A DNA stretch of 36,086 nt from JADZGC01 sp964613485 (GTDB lineage: Bacteria; Patescibacteriota; Saccharimonadia; CAILAD01; GCA-016700035), in NCBI GenBank assembly GCA_964613485.1, contig CAZTHB010000005.1, positions 1-36,086 of the forward strand. The letters run 5' to 3'. Each line of letters opens with the position of its first letter. Position 1 is the stretch's first letter. The notes under the pieces are model-generated. The model was not told the origin of the DNA, made no database searches, and saw nothing but the letters and a program-made list of their open reading frames with translations. Position numbers and translations under genes: made by a program. Positions 28,674 to 36,086 of this stretch are shown here, piece after piece.

Positions 28674-30014
28674 TTATTTCGCGGCTTCGCGATCCTGCTT
28701 ATATTTACTCTCAAATATAATCTTAAGCGGGATGCCCGCCAAATCATAGTGGGCACGCATACTATTCTCGATATATCGCTTATATGAAAAATGAATCAGA
28801 TCCGGCTTTGTACCAAATATCGTCAGCGTCAACGGGAGACTGGCTGTCTGTACTACATAATTAAGGTGTGCATGCTGAGTAGTGCCTGTCGAGGGCGGTT
28901 GCTTTGCTACCACAGCCTGCAAAAACTTATTCAGATCTTTTGTCGGAATCTTTGTATCGAGCCGGCCAGCAATAGAGGCGATTTGTGACTCGAGCTGCTT
29001 GATATGTAGACCAGTTTCTGCCGAAATCAATACGTATGGAGCCCACGGTATAAATTCAAACTCATGTCGAAGCACTCGATCAATGCGCTTCAACTCAGCC
29101 TCAGTCAGCTCAAGCAAATCGATCTTATTGACTACGAGCACAAGTCCACGGCCAGCCTTCTGAATAAGCCCTGCCAGGCGCTGATCCTGACCGGTCACAA
29201 GCTCTTCTATATCAAGGAGCAACAAGCAGATATCAGCCTGCTCTATGGCCTGCTCTGCACGTTTGAGAGAATATTTTTCTACCCCGCGCTCGATCTTGCC
29301 CGGACGACGTATGCCTGCAGTATCAACAAATCGCCATGTTTGATCCCCCACCCGACGTGTAATCTCCAAGCTATCCCGTGTTGTACCGGCCTGCTCACTC
29401 ACGATAGCAGCCTGGGTACCCGCAAGCTGGTTCAAGAGACTTGATTTCCCTACATTTGGGCGCCCAATAATGGCGATCGACACAGCTGGTGTTGTAGACT
29501 CAACCTCACCGCTCGCTGATGGCAAGAGTTTCTTGATTCCCGCTCTAAAGTCATCAAAACCAACATTATGGATTGCCGAAACCCCATACATCGTCTTGAT
29601 ACCCAAAGCTTGATAGGATTCAAGCGCAGATGATTGTTTATCGACTTGATTCGCGAGCAAGATGAGTGGCTTATTGAGCTTGTGAGCTCGTGCCGCGAGC
29701 TTGCGTTCATCGTCAGACACCGGTTGTCCGGCATCTACTACCATAACGATGACCGCTGCCGACGCGAGAGCCGTATCGAGTTGCTTCATGGCGGCAAGAT
29801 GCAGCTCATCCCCCTTAGGAGCAAAGCCCGCACTATCACGCAGCATGAAGCGTACGCCATCGAGATCTACCTCATGGGCTGATGTATCGCGAGTAGTATG
29901 TGCCTGGTCATGAACAATCGCTTGGCGTCGACGAAGCAAACGATTCACAATGCTCGACTTACCGACATTCGGCAAGCCAATCAAGACGACTTCTGGGAGT
30001 TGAGTGGTTTTCAT
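28674..30014 (-). CDS. der: Ribosome biogenesis GTPase Der (EngA)
   Basis: Der (446 residues) has two GTPase domains in tandem and is needed to assemble the 50S subunit. Domain 1: G1 'GLPNVGKSS' (13-21), 'DSAGF' where DTAGF is typical, 'NQVD'. Domain 2: G1 'GRPNVGKSS', 'DTAGIRR', 'NKID'. A KH-like C-terminal domain covers about 345-446. The replacement of DTAG by DSAG in the first G3 is a mild variation. The upstream D,D-carboxypeptidase ends 27 bases before. It is probably in one transcription unit with pth. Confidence 0.96.
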   Translation of the reverse strand: MKTTQLPEVVLIGLPNVGKSSIVNRLLRRRQAIVHDQAHTTRDTSAHEVDLDGVRFMLRDSAGFAPKGDELHLAAMKQLDTALASAAVIVMVVDAGQPVSDDERKLAARAHKLNKPLILLANQVDKQSSALESYQALGIKTMYGVSAIHNVGFDDFRAGIKKLLPSASGEVESTTPAVSIAIIGRPNVGKSSLLNQLAGTQAAIVSEQAGTTRDSLEITRRVGDQTWRFVDTAGIRRPGKIERGVEKYSLKRAEQAIEQADICLLLLDIEELVTGQDQRLAGLIQKAGRGLVLVVNKIDLLELTEAELKRIDRVLRHEFEFIPWAPYVLISAETGLHIKQLESQIASIAGRLDTKIPTKDLNKFLQAVVAKQPPSTGTTQHAHLNYVVQTASLPLTLTIFGTKPDLIHFSYKRYIENSMRAHYDLAGIPLKIIFESKYKQDREAAK

Positions 30015-30040
30015 AATGATTAATAAATGGAATGCATTGC

Positions 30041-30919
30041 TTAGTGTAATCTATCGAGTGCTAAGTGTATCAGAGAATCGGTCTCTTGAAAACGGTCAGG
30101 GCTATTGAGGACCACCGAAAGTGCTCGTTTCTGACCTGATACGCCGTACGCAATCAAACATTCTCCAGCATTGATGGTGTAGCCGGTTTTAAGCCCCTGC
30201 ACTTCACTGTTTTGAGTCAAAAGACGATTCGTAGTCGTAACGATGTAGGATTTCCCAGATACCGTACGCATCGTTGAAGATGCAAGCTTCACAATGCTCC
30301 GAACACTCTCACTTTCGAGCATGATGCGGGCAATCACCGACAAGTCTCGAGCGGTGGAGCGGTGATCGGGCGCATCCAGACCAGAGGCATTGGCAAACTT
30401 CGTCCGCGACATGCCAAGTTCTTGAGCAGCGTCGTTCATCTTATCGACAAACGCCTGCTCAGTTCCAGCATCCCAACTAGCCAACGCAACCGCTACATCA
30501 TTTGCTGAATATATAAGCAGCCCCTTCATCATCTCGCGTATACTAAATTGCTCCCCTTCTTTAATATTTAGCCGCTGACTATCTCCACCAATTGTTGCGA
30601 CTGCCGGTCCAACCGTCACAACTTCATCAAGTGAGTGGTTTTTCAGGATGACATACGCTGTCATTAGCTTCGTGAGACTAGCCATAGGCAGCTCAGCATC
30701 AGCATTCTTAGCGTACAAATCAGTGCCAGAATTCAAATCGATAAGCACTGCCGCGGTCGCTCGCACTGAGTATTCTGGCGGAGCGGAGGACTGGATCGCC
30801 ATCTCGGTGAGTGGGAGGATTACATCTGGTCGCGAATCTTTCACAGGAGGCGCACTCACACCAATGGATGAGACTGCCAGCATGACGCTTAACAGCCCGC
30901 GTACTAACCAATCAAGCAC
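30041..30919 (-). CDS. Serine D-alanyl-D-alanine carboxypeptidase (PBP5/6 family)
   Basis: A 292-residue low-molecular-weight penicillin-binding protein that trims D-Ala from wall pentapeptides. An N-terminal signal peptide (about residues 2-24, 'LVRGLLSVMLAVSSIGVSA') is followed by the active-site motifs SLTK (S81, K84), 'YSAND' as SxN and 'GLKTGYT' as KTG. It ends soon after the catalytic domain and lacks the C-terminal beta domain and amphipathic anchor of DacA. The start is GTG 30919, supported by GAGGA at 30932-30928; it overlaps the stop of the upstream pseudouridine synthase gene by 8 bases. Confidence 0.9.
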   Translation of the reverse strand: MLDWLVRGLLSVMLAVSSIGVSAPPVKDSRPDVILPLTEMAIQSSAPPEYSVRATAAVLIDLNSGTDLYAKNADAELPMASLTKLMTAYVILKNHSLDEVVTVGPAVATIGGDSQRLNIKEGEQFSIREMMKGLLIYSANDVAVALASWDAGTEQAFVDKMNDAAQELGMSRTKFANASGLDAPDHRSTARDLSVIARIMLESESVRSIVKLASSTMRTVSGKSYIVTTTNRLLTQNSEVQGLKTGYTINAGECLIAYGVSGQKRALSVVLNSPDRFQETDSLIHLALDRLH

Positions 30920-31586
30920 GGGTTGATTCCTCGCGCCAAGCACCAACCTCTAAATCGTCAAGGGCATATTCCCCGATATTTGTACGCACCAGCTGCGCTA
31001 CCCGTGCCCCGAGCGCTTGTATACAACGACGGATTTGCCGATTTTTACCTTCCTGGAGCATTACTTCATATCGACGACCACCTATGCTTCGCACGCTACC
31101 CAAGCGCCACATGTCTTCATCGACCACTACGCCTGACTCAAGTTGACTCAACTCATCTCGAGTCAATATACGATTCAAGGTAACCTCATAGCGCTTATAC
31201 TCACCGGCACGTGGGTGAGCAAGCGACTGTGCGAGCTGACCATCATTTGTCAGCATCACAAGACCTTCACTATCCTTATCAAGCCGCCCAATTATCTTAT
31301 AGCTTCGAAACTCAACCGGAAGATTCGTAAACACTGTATTTGCACTACCTTGTTGCTCATGACTGCAGATCTCCCCGACTGGCTTGTGATACGCAATCAG
31401 CCGCGTAGTCGAAATCTGCGCGTGTATGATCTGTCCGTCTACTTTAACTTCACTTGCCTCACCAACTTGGTCCCCGAGCTGTGCCTTCCGGCCGTCCAGA
31501 TCAACGCGACCAGCCACAATAATTTCATCGGCCTTACGCCTAGCTGGGGCGAGCCCCTGCTCAACTAACCATCTATTGATTCGCAC
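30912..31586 (-). CDS. rRNA pseudouridine synthase, RsuA/RluB family
   Basis: A 224-residue enzyme that converts a specific uridine in rRNA to pseudouridine. An S4 RNA-binding domain is at the N terminus ('RINRWLVEQGLAPARRKADEII'). The catalytic Asp lies in 'IGRLDKDSEGLVMLTNDG' (about 100-117), and 'EGKNRQIRRCIQALG' is the typical C-terminal motif. Family members with this layout modify 16S U516 (RsuA) or 23S U2605 (RluB), and the sequence alone does not settle which. The start is GTG 31586 with GGGAG upstream; it overlaps scpB by 14 bases. The order scpA, scpB, pseudouridine synthase is very common, where the last is usually RluB. Confidence 0.93.
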   Translation of the reverse strand: MRINRWLVEQGLAPARRKADEIIVAGRVDLDGRKAQLGDQVGEASEVKVDGQIIHAQISTTRLIAYHKPVGEICSHEQQGSANTVFTNLPVEFRSYKIIGRLDKDSEGLVMLTNDGQLAQSLAHPRAGEYKRYEVTLNRILTRDELSQLESGVVVDEDMWRLGSVRSIGGRRYEVMLQEGKNRQIRRCIQALGARVAQLVRTNIGEYALDDLEVGAWREESTRA

Positions 31587-32091
31587 GTGTAGCTCCCGGC
31601 CGTTTCGGCAGTTCGCGCAATGATGAGATACCTACAGTCGATAAAAACTGTGTAGTTGTGATGTAGTGGGGCTCTACAGCCTTTGCATCCTGATGCGCGA
31701 CTAATTTACGAGCTAAAAGCGTCTTTAGCGAAGCGTCGCTACTCACCCCTCGCGCTTCATCAATAGCCAGCTTTGTGATCGGCTGATTGTACGCCACGAT
31801 CGTCAGCACTTCGAGCGCAGCACCCGAAAGCGGCTGTGCATGCTGAGCAAAGTATTTCTTTAGGCGCCTACGAACATCGGGGTCGACCGTTAACACCACC
31901 CCAGATGCATCATTGACAATCAGTATGCCGAGCGAAGCCATACGCGAAGCAAGCTTGGGCAGTATCTTTGCCAGTTGCCCATCATCAACTCCAGCAAGGT
32001 CACATAGAGCCGCATGTGCAAGTGACTGCGTAGAGACAAACAGCGCGGCAGCTATCACAGCCTCGCTATTAACTGGCTTTTGGCTGGACAT
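31573..32091 (-). CDS. scpB: Segregation and condensation protein ScpB
   Basis: ScpB (172 residues) is the winged-helix subunit that, with ScpA and SMC, forms bacterial condensin. Two winged helices are visible: about residues 8-75 and 85-160, with 'LSGAALEVLTIVAYNQPITKLAIDEARGVSSDASLKTLLARKLV' containing the family's typical 'ALEtLAIIAYrQPiTr.eIe.IRGv'. The start overlaps the scpA end by 23 bases and its own end overlaps the next gene, so scpA, scpB, pseudouridine synthase and carboxypeptidase are one tightly coupled operon. SMC itself is not in the window. Confidence 0.94.
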   Translation of the reverse strand: MSSQKPVNSEAVIAAALFVSTQSLAHAALCDLAGVDDGQLAKILPKLASRMASLGILIVNDASGVVLTVDPDVRRRLKKYFAQHAQPLSGAALEVLTIVAYNQPITKLAIDEARGVSSDASLKTLLARKLVAHQDAKAVEPHYITTTQFLSTVGISSLRELPKRPGATRANQ

Positions 32092-32755
32092 GAGCTTCTC
32101 CTCGCACTTCGATTAATTCCCACAGATCTTGCCGGACCAGCTCGAGAAGCGCCAACATCTGCGCCACTGTCTGCCTCTTTGTGCGATGCTTGACCGCTTC
32201 TGCAATATGCGTGCGTGTCTTCAGTCGTTCCGCCATATTGCGGATCGTCTGATTAATATCGATGCGCGTAATTTTCACCGTATGTTTCGGTGCGGCTGGC
32301 GTCTGATGACGTGCCCTTACCTGCTCGAGCATACGCACGAGATCCTGAGTAGATACATTTGCTGGCGGAAGACTGTGCCAGAATTCTGATCGCTCAGACC
32401 GCTCGATATATCCACTACTCCTCACCTGTAACCACATTGCCGCCTTACGCACGGCCTGCAAATAGCGTAGCTGCTCAGTCAAGTCCTCGAGTGAGCCGGG
32501 CTCGTCATCTTCGACTTCTACCATGCCTAATGCGCGGGTCTTGAAGCTCAGCAAGCGTGTGCCGATATCAAGAAACCACGTTAGTTCACGCGTGTCGGCT
32601 TTTTCGAGAGCGGCAATGTACGCGATATAGTCACCCGTCACCTGGCTCACCGAGACATCGGTCACCGGTAATTCGCGACGCTCTATAAGATGAAGAAGTA
32701 AGTCGAGTGGACCTTCGAAATTTTTGAGGGCGACAACATAAGATTGAGACTGCAT
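32069..32755 (-). CDS. scpA: Segregation and condensation protein ScpA
   Basis: ScpA (228 residues) is the kleisin that bridges the SMC heads in condensin. The N-terminal signature 'LKNFEGPLDLLLHLIERRELPVTDVSVSQVTGDYIAYI' is unmistakable, and 'FLDIGTRLLSFKTRALG' follows at about 62-78. The C-terminal winged helix 'RQTVAQMLALLELVRQDLWELIEVRGEAHVQP' (with Val replacing the usual aromatic residues in 'FLALLEL') completes it. TGC plus TATACT at 32774-32766 (minus) gives +1 near 32759, four bases before the ATG, so the operon mRNA is nearly leaderless. Confidence 0.95.
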   Translation of the reverse strand: MQSQSYVVALKNFEGPLDLLLHLIERRELPVTDVSVSQVTGDYIAYIAALEKADTRELTWFLDIGTRLLSFKTRALGMVEVEDDEPGSLEDLTEQLRYLQAVRKAAMWLQVRSSGYIERSERSEFWHSLPPANVSTQDLVRMLEQVRARHQTPAAPKHTVKITRIDINQTIRNMAERLKTRTHIAEAVKHRTKRQTVAQMLALLELVRQDLWELIEVRGEAHVQPKAS

Positions 32756-32765
32756 ACCTAACCCA

Positions 32766-32774
32766 AGTATAGCA
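32766..32774 (-). promoter_or_regulatory. Extended -10 promoter of the scpA operon
   Basis: Minus-strand TGC plus TATACT (32771-32766), just downstream of the response-regulator stop at 32783, with +1 near 32759 and the ATG at 32755. Confidence 0.6.
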
Positions 32775-32782
32775 CTGAAGAC

Positions 32783-33223
32783 CTACGAAGCAGCGGGGGC
32801 TGGAGGCGGCACGGACGGTGGCGTAGCGGCAGGAGGCGCTGCTGCAGGTGCGGCAGACTCACCTAGAATGCGCTTGACCGTAGCAACAACATCCTCGAGT
32901 GTGACCTGACTCTTGACGAGATATTCATCCACCCCAAGCTTTTTGCCGCGCTCCTTGTCTGCTTGCTCTGAGAGGGCGGTCATCATAACTACTTTCGTGT
33001 GAGCGGTTTCTGGTGTAGAGCGTAGAATATCGAGCACATCAAAGCCCGAGATGCGCGGCATCATGACGTCCAGCAATATGAGGTCTGGCTTTTCTTTTAC
33101 AGCCATTGCGAGCGCCTCTTCACCATTAGAAGCAACCGCTAATTGATAATTTTCGGACTGAAAGCGCGCAAAATATATGTCGCGCAAGTTTACGTCGTCT
33201 TCGACTAAGAGAATCTTTGCCAT
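32783..33223 (-). CDS. Single-domain response regulator with Ala/Pro tail
   Basis: A 146-residue CheY-like receiver. The acidic pair 'VEDD' (residues 7-10), phosphoacceptor Asp52 in 'LLDVMMP', switch Thr in 'MMTA' and Lys in 'LVKS' are all present, so it should be phosphorylated normally. There is no DNA-binding output domain; instead the last 25 residues are Ala/Pro-rich, suggesting a flexible tail. A Shine-Dalgarno AAAGGAG is well placed upstream and TACAAT lies at 33252-33247 (minus). The histidine kinase 80 bases upstream on the same strand is its obvious partner. Confidence 0.92.
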   Translation of the reverse strand: MAKILLVEDDVNLRDIYFARFQSENYQLAVASNGEEALAMAVKEKPDLILLDVMMPRISGFDVLDILRSTPETAHTKVVMMTALSEQADKERGKKLGVDEYLVKSQVTLEDVVATVKRILGESAAPAAAPPAATPPSVPPPAPAAS

Positions 33224-33303
33224 ATCGGTCTCACCACTCCTTTTGGATTGTATATACTTACGCTTATTCTATCTGGCTTACTCGTTTGGCGCAAGCTGAG
33301 AGA

Positions 33304-35016
33304 CTATTGCTTCACAAGCGGTAGACTGAACTTAAAGTTACTACCGTGCCCGAGCTGGGACTCAACCCATATACGCCCACCAAAACGTTCAATCAGGCTA
33401 CGCGCCAAATATAGCCCCAATCCTGTCCCACCAATCTCGCGCGTGTAGGAATTATTAACACGGTAAAATTTCTGGAACAAGTGCTTTTGCTCTTCAGGTG
33501 CGATCCCGATCCCTTGGTCTTGTACGGAGAACACTACGTTATTGCCTTCCGTCTGTACAGTTACAGTAACGGTACCCGCCTGAGAGTACTTAATCGCGTT
33601 ATCGATGAGATTTGTAATCACCTCACGCAGTCGATCCGGGTCCGCTTCGATAGTATAGATTGGCGCTACGACATGCTCTTTGCCGACCCCTCCCCCGACG
33701 TGTGAGACGAGCACAAGTCCTTTATTTTTGGCTATAATCTCCATTTCAGAGGTGACGGACTTCACTAGATCTGAAAAATTAAACACTCTCGGCATAATCT
33801 CCATACGATTGTCTTCAATCTTCGTCACTGAGAGCAGGTCACGGAAGAGTGTACCGAGATGGATACTCGCATCATGCGCCTTGTCGATAAAACCTTTAGC
33901 CCGTGCATCAACCGTTGCCAGCTTCGGATTGCGCGCCATCGACAGATACCCTTCGATTGCAGCCACTGGCGTACGCATTTCGTGACTGGCAGTCGAAATA
34001 AATTCGTTACGCTCCCGAGCCAGCTGCTTTTGATCAGAGATATCGTGGAAAATCGCAATCGCACCACTCACATCGCCACGTGCATCAAAAGTTGGCGCTA
34101 TCGATATAGAAAATGACAGTTTCTGGTTCTTCTTATCAAGCATAGAAAAACGATCAGTCTTGAGTGGCTTGCCCGACTTGAGTACATACAGAAATGGATC
34201 GGTCTGATCGCTCATCTCGATATCCCCGGTATCCTTGAGCTTAAAAATGAGATTATACTCAACGCCCATTGCGCTTTTCATATCCCAGCCCGTAATCGAC
34301 TGAGCAGCCTCATTAAAGATCACCACTTTGCGCTCAGTATCGACAGCCACAACCGAATCGGCGATGGCACTCATCATGAGTTGCTGCTTCATCTCAGCGC
34401 TATCAAGCTGCTTCAAGAGCCCTTCAGACAGCTGCATCGTCTTGAGCGAGCGCTGTGCGTTTCTACCGACAGCATAAGACACTACTGCCGCAAAAAATGT
34501 CGCGACCAGCTCAAGCCGTGATGGCCCCGCCAGACGCAGACCAAGCATACGTGGGGCGAGTAATGAAAATATGAGAAACACGCTTGTGATCCCCCACGTA
34601 ATATATGCAGAGACAAGTCCGGCAATACCCGTACATACAATCAGTACCAGATAGAGCCCATACCATCCTGACTCAATTCCTCCACGCGCCAGGATCAACA
34701 CCAGAGCCGCGACTACGAGTGGTATAAGAGCAAACTGTAAGGCCAGTGGTGGACGCACCCTCTGCGCCTTTGACCACAATACGATATTGTAGATCGCACC
34801 TCCTGCCAATAAACTCTCGCCCACAATCAGGTATAATGAAGCTATTGGCTCGAGTAAATTTAGTACATGCGCCACTATCAAGTAGATAAGCGCAACCACA
34901 TGCAAAACCGCAGCCAAGCGCACAAGCGCACGATAAGTCATAACATCAATCGTTGCCTGTGCTGGCTTTGCTCGAACTGCTGGAGTCGCAGCGTTATTTT
35001 CAGCGTTTAACTGCAT
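33304..35016 (-). CDS. Membrane PAS histidine kinase
   Basis: A 570-residue sensor kinase. About six transmembrane helices lie at roughly residues 30-185, with little extracellular sequence, so it may sense something within the membrane or the helices. A PAS domain follows (about 205-325, 'MMSAIADSVVAVDTERKVVIFNEAA'). The HisKA helix carries the phospho-accepting His345 in 'STASHEMRTPVAAIEG'. The ATPase domain has the N box 'VITNLIDNAIKYS', G1 'VQDQGIGIAPEE' and G2 'GGTGLGLYLAR'. The TGC plus TACAAT promoter at 35038-35030 leaves a 7-base leader. Its partner regulator is downstream. Confidence 0.95.
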   Translation of the reverse strand: MQLNAENNAATPAVRAKPAQATIDVMTYRALVRLAAVLHVVALIYLIVAHVLNLLEPIASLYLIVGESLLAGGAIYNIVLWSKAQRVRPPLALQFALIPLVVAALVLILARGGIESGWYGLYLVLIVCTGIAGLVSAYITWGITSVFLIFSLLAPRMLGLRLAGPSRLELVATFFAAVVSYAVGRNAQRSLKTMQLSEGLLKQLDSAEMKQQLMMSAIADSVVAVDTERKVVIFNEAAQSITGWDMKSAMGVEYNLIFKLKDTGDIEMSDQTDPFLYVLKSGKPLKTDRFSMLDKKNQKLSFSISIAPTFDARGDVSGAIAIFHDISDQKQLARERNEFISTASHEMRTPVAAIEGYLSMARNPKLATVDARAKGFIDKAHDASIHLGTLFRDLLSVTKIEDNRMEIMPRVFNFSDLVKSVTSEMEIIAKNKGLVLVSHVGGGVGKEHVVAPIYTIEADPDRLREVITNLIDNAIKYSQAGTVTVTVQTEGNNVVFSVQDQGIGIAPEEQKHLFQKFYRVNNSYTREIGGTGLGLYLARSLIERFGGRIWVESQLGHGSNFKFSLPLVKQ

Positions 35017-35029
35017 AAGTATCAGATAT

Positions 35030-35038
35030 ATTGTAGCA
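35030..35038 (-). promoter_or_regulatory. Extended -10 promoter of the histidine kinase
   Basis: Minus-strand TGC plus TACAAT (35035-35030) with +1 near 35023, seven bases before the ATG. No Shine-Dalgarno fits in such a leader. Confidence 0.6.
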
Positions 35039-35058
35039 TAAGAGGAATAGATCCCACC

Positions 35059-36086
35059 GTGACAAACACACCCCTCACCACATCAACAAAGATCCCGATT
35101 CTTGCGGTTACTGGCTTCCTTGGTGCTGGCAAAACCACGTTCGTCAATCACCTGCTTCGCAAACCGCACGGCCTGAAGATTGGTGTTGTTGTGAATGATT
35201 TCGGGTCTATTAATATCGACGCCGAGCTCGTCGCCGGGAAGACTGACAAGAAGCTTGAGCTCAGCAATGGCTGCATCTGCTGCTCACTCGAGACACTTGA
35301 CCTTCAAGAAGCCATTGCTCAGTTCTCATACGTTGGCTCTGATATTGATCTCATCGTCATAGAGGCTAGCGGACTAGCCGAGCCACGTGATCTCGCACTC
35401 ACCCTACGCGATATGAAAGGCATCGGTGTGCGCCTCGACGCGATCGTGACTGTCATCGATGCCGAGCATGTGATTGAAAACGCAAAAGAACACGCCAATG
35501 CCGCCGATCAGCTTGAATTTACCGACTTCATTATCATCAACAAAACCGATCTAGTAGACACAGCTCGCATTAGCGAGATTCGCCAGCTTATCGACATGAC
35601 CAACCCCCGAGCGCGCGTCTTCGAAACCACCAAGGCTAATGTCGACATTCGTCTCCTCACCGACCCGGACCGCGTATGGGATCAAACCACGGATCATGCT
35701 CATAACCACGATGATAACCATCCTCATCATAAACATCTGCATGGGAAGTTTGAGCATCTTTCGATCGAGATAACCGAGCCAATTCACCCGATGAAGTTTC
35801 AGGAGTTTGTGAATGCTAAAGTGCCAAAAGGCGTGTATCGAGCGAAAGGCTTCATCAATCTCGGCAGCAAGGGACATGATCGTAAATACATCTTCCAGCT
35901 CGTGGGTACCCGCTCTGAGCTCTATTGGGATAATTGGCGTAAGGACGAACAACCTGCCACGCGCATGGTCTTTATTGGGACAGATTTTGACAAGAACCAG
36001 CTCGAGGCTGACCTTCGAGCCTGCATCGATAATGCGCCCGATACTCCGCTCGAGGGCATCGAGCTTCGCCTCCCCCAAAAATGGGA
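35059..36086 (+). CDS. CobW/P47K-family (COG0523) GTPase, cut by the window's right edge
   Basis: At least 342 residues; no stop before the window ends. This G3E GTPase family delivers metals, often zinc or cobalt, to client proteins. P loop 'GFLGAGKTT' (residues 19-27), the metal-binding 'GCICC' motif near residue 76, 'IEASGLAEP', and 'INKTD' are all visible. A His-rich insertion lies between the GTPase and C-terminal domains (DNA about 35696-35757, with ten His among 21 residues), a typical metal-loading site of the family. The start is GTG 35059, preceded by AGAGGA at 35041-35046. It is divergent from the histidine kinase. Which metal cannot be told. Confidence 0.92.
   Translation, partial: MTNTPLTTSTKIPILAVTGFLGAGKTTFVNHLLRKPHGLKIGVVVNDFGSINIDAELVAGKTDKKLELSNGCICCSLETLDLQEAIAQFSYVGSDIDLIVIEASGLAEPRDLALTLRDMKGIGVRLDAIVTVIDAEHVIENAKEHANAADQLEFTDFIIINKTDLVDTARISEIRQLIDMTNPRARVFETTKANVDIRLLTDPDRVWDQTTDHAHNHDDNHPHHKHLHGKFEHLSIEITEPIHPMKFQEFVNAKVPKGVYRAKGFINLGSKGHDRKYIFQLVGTRSELYWDNWRKDEQPATRMVFIGTDFDKNQLEADLRACIDNAPDTPLEGIELRLPQKW

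Noticed and set aside
35551..36078. Minus-strand 175-codon ORF at the right edge
   Set aside because: It is antisense to the well-supported CobW-family GTPase.

Overview
This window looks like a chromosomal segment of a small-genome bacterium of the Candidate Phyla Radiation, most probably Candidatus Saccharibacteria (TM7). This is an inference from gene content: a division/wall cluster stripped of its Mur ligases, an orphan TraG/VirB4-like ATPase on the chromosome, single-chain glycyl-tRNA synthetase, densely packed genes and standard genetic code (TGA is a stop). There are no rRNA or tRNA genes, no CRISPR array and no recognisable insertion sequence. Two runs of exactly 100 N (6750-6849 and 16981-17080) are assembly gaps that interrupt bcp and mraY.

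Left part (1-4900): an unknown 156-residue protein, a large secreted beta-helix protein, a membrane-anchored FKBP-type prolyl isomerase, a convergent membrane-anchored unknown, and a small RRM RNA-binding protein behind a long structured leader. 4900-9600: a histidine-phosphatase enzyme and a PolB-like 3'-5' exonuclease, then an oxidative-stress block (Bcp peroxiredoxin, Fe/Mn superoxide dismutase, AhpC-type peroxiredoxin), then two unknown proteins. 9600-12650: a degenerate receiver protein overlapping recO, then glyQS, then a convergent VIT/CCC1-like membrane protein.

12724-20259 is the dcw cluster: promoter with four MraZ boxes, mraZ, a 375-base spacer with mutually exclusive hairpins, rsmH, a 21-codon ORF with a strong ribosome binding site, ftsL-like, ftsI, mraY (gapped), ftsW, murG and ftsQ. 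The canonical order is kept but murE, murF, murD, murC, ddl, ftsA and ftsZ are absent. After ftsQ lies a non-coding stretch that can fold into alternating stems.

The right part is mostly on the minus strand: a TraG/VirB4-like ATPase, a sigma-region-4/HARE-HTH protein, topA, dprA, pth, der, a D,D-carboxypeptidase, rluB-type pseudouridine synthase, scpB, scpA, a response regulator and a PAS histidine kinase. A plus-strand CobW-family GTPase runs off the right end. Between dprA and pth a good plus-strand promoter and a bidirectional terminator bracket a probable structured small RNA whose loops resemble the anti-Shine-Dalgarno sequence.

One theme recurs: many genes at the head of a transcription unit have an extended -10 element (TGnTAYAAT or close) ending about 6 bases before the start codon, with no Shine-Dalgarno sequence, which predicts leaderless or almost leaderless mRNAs. 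Genes inside operons instead carry clear Shine-Dalgarno sequences or overlap their upstream neighbour.
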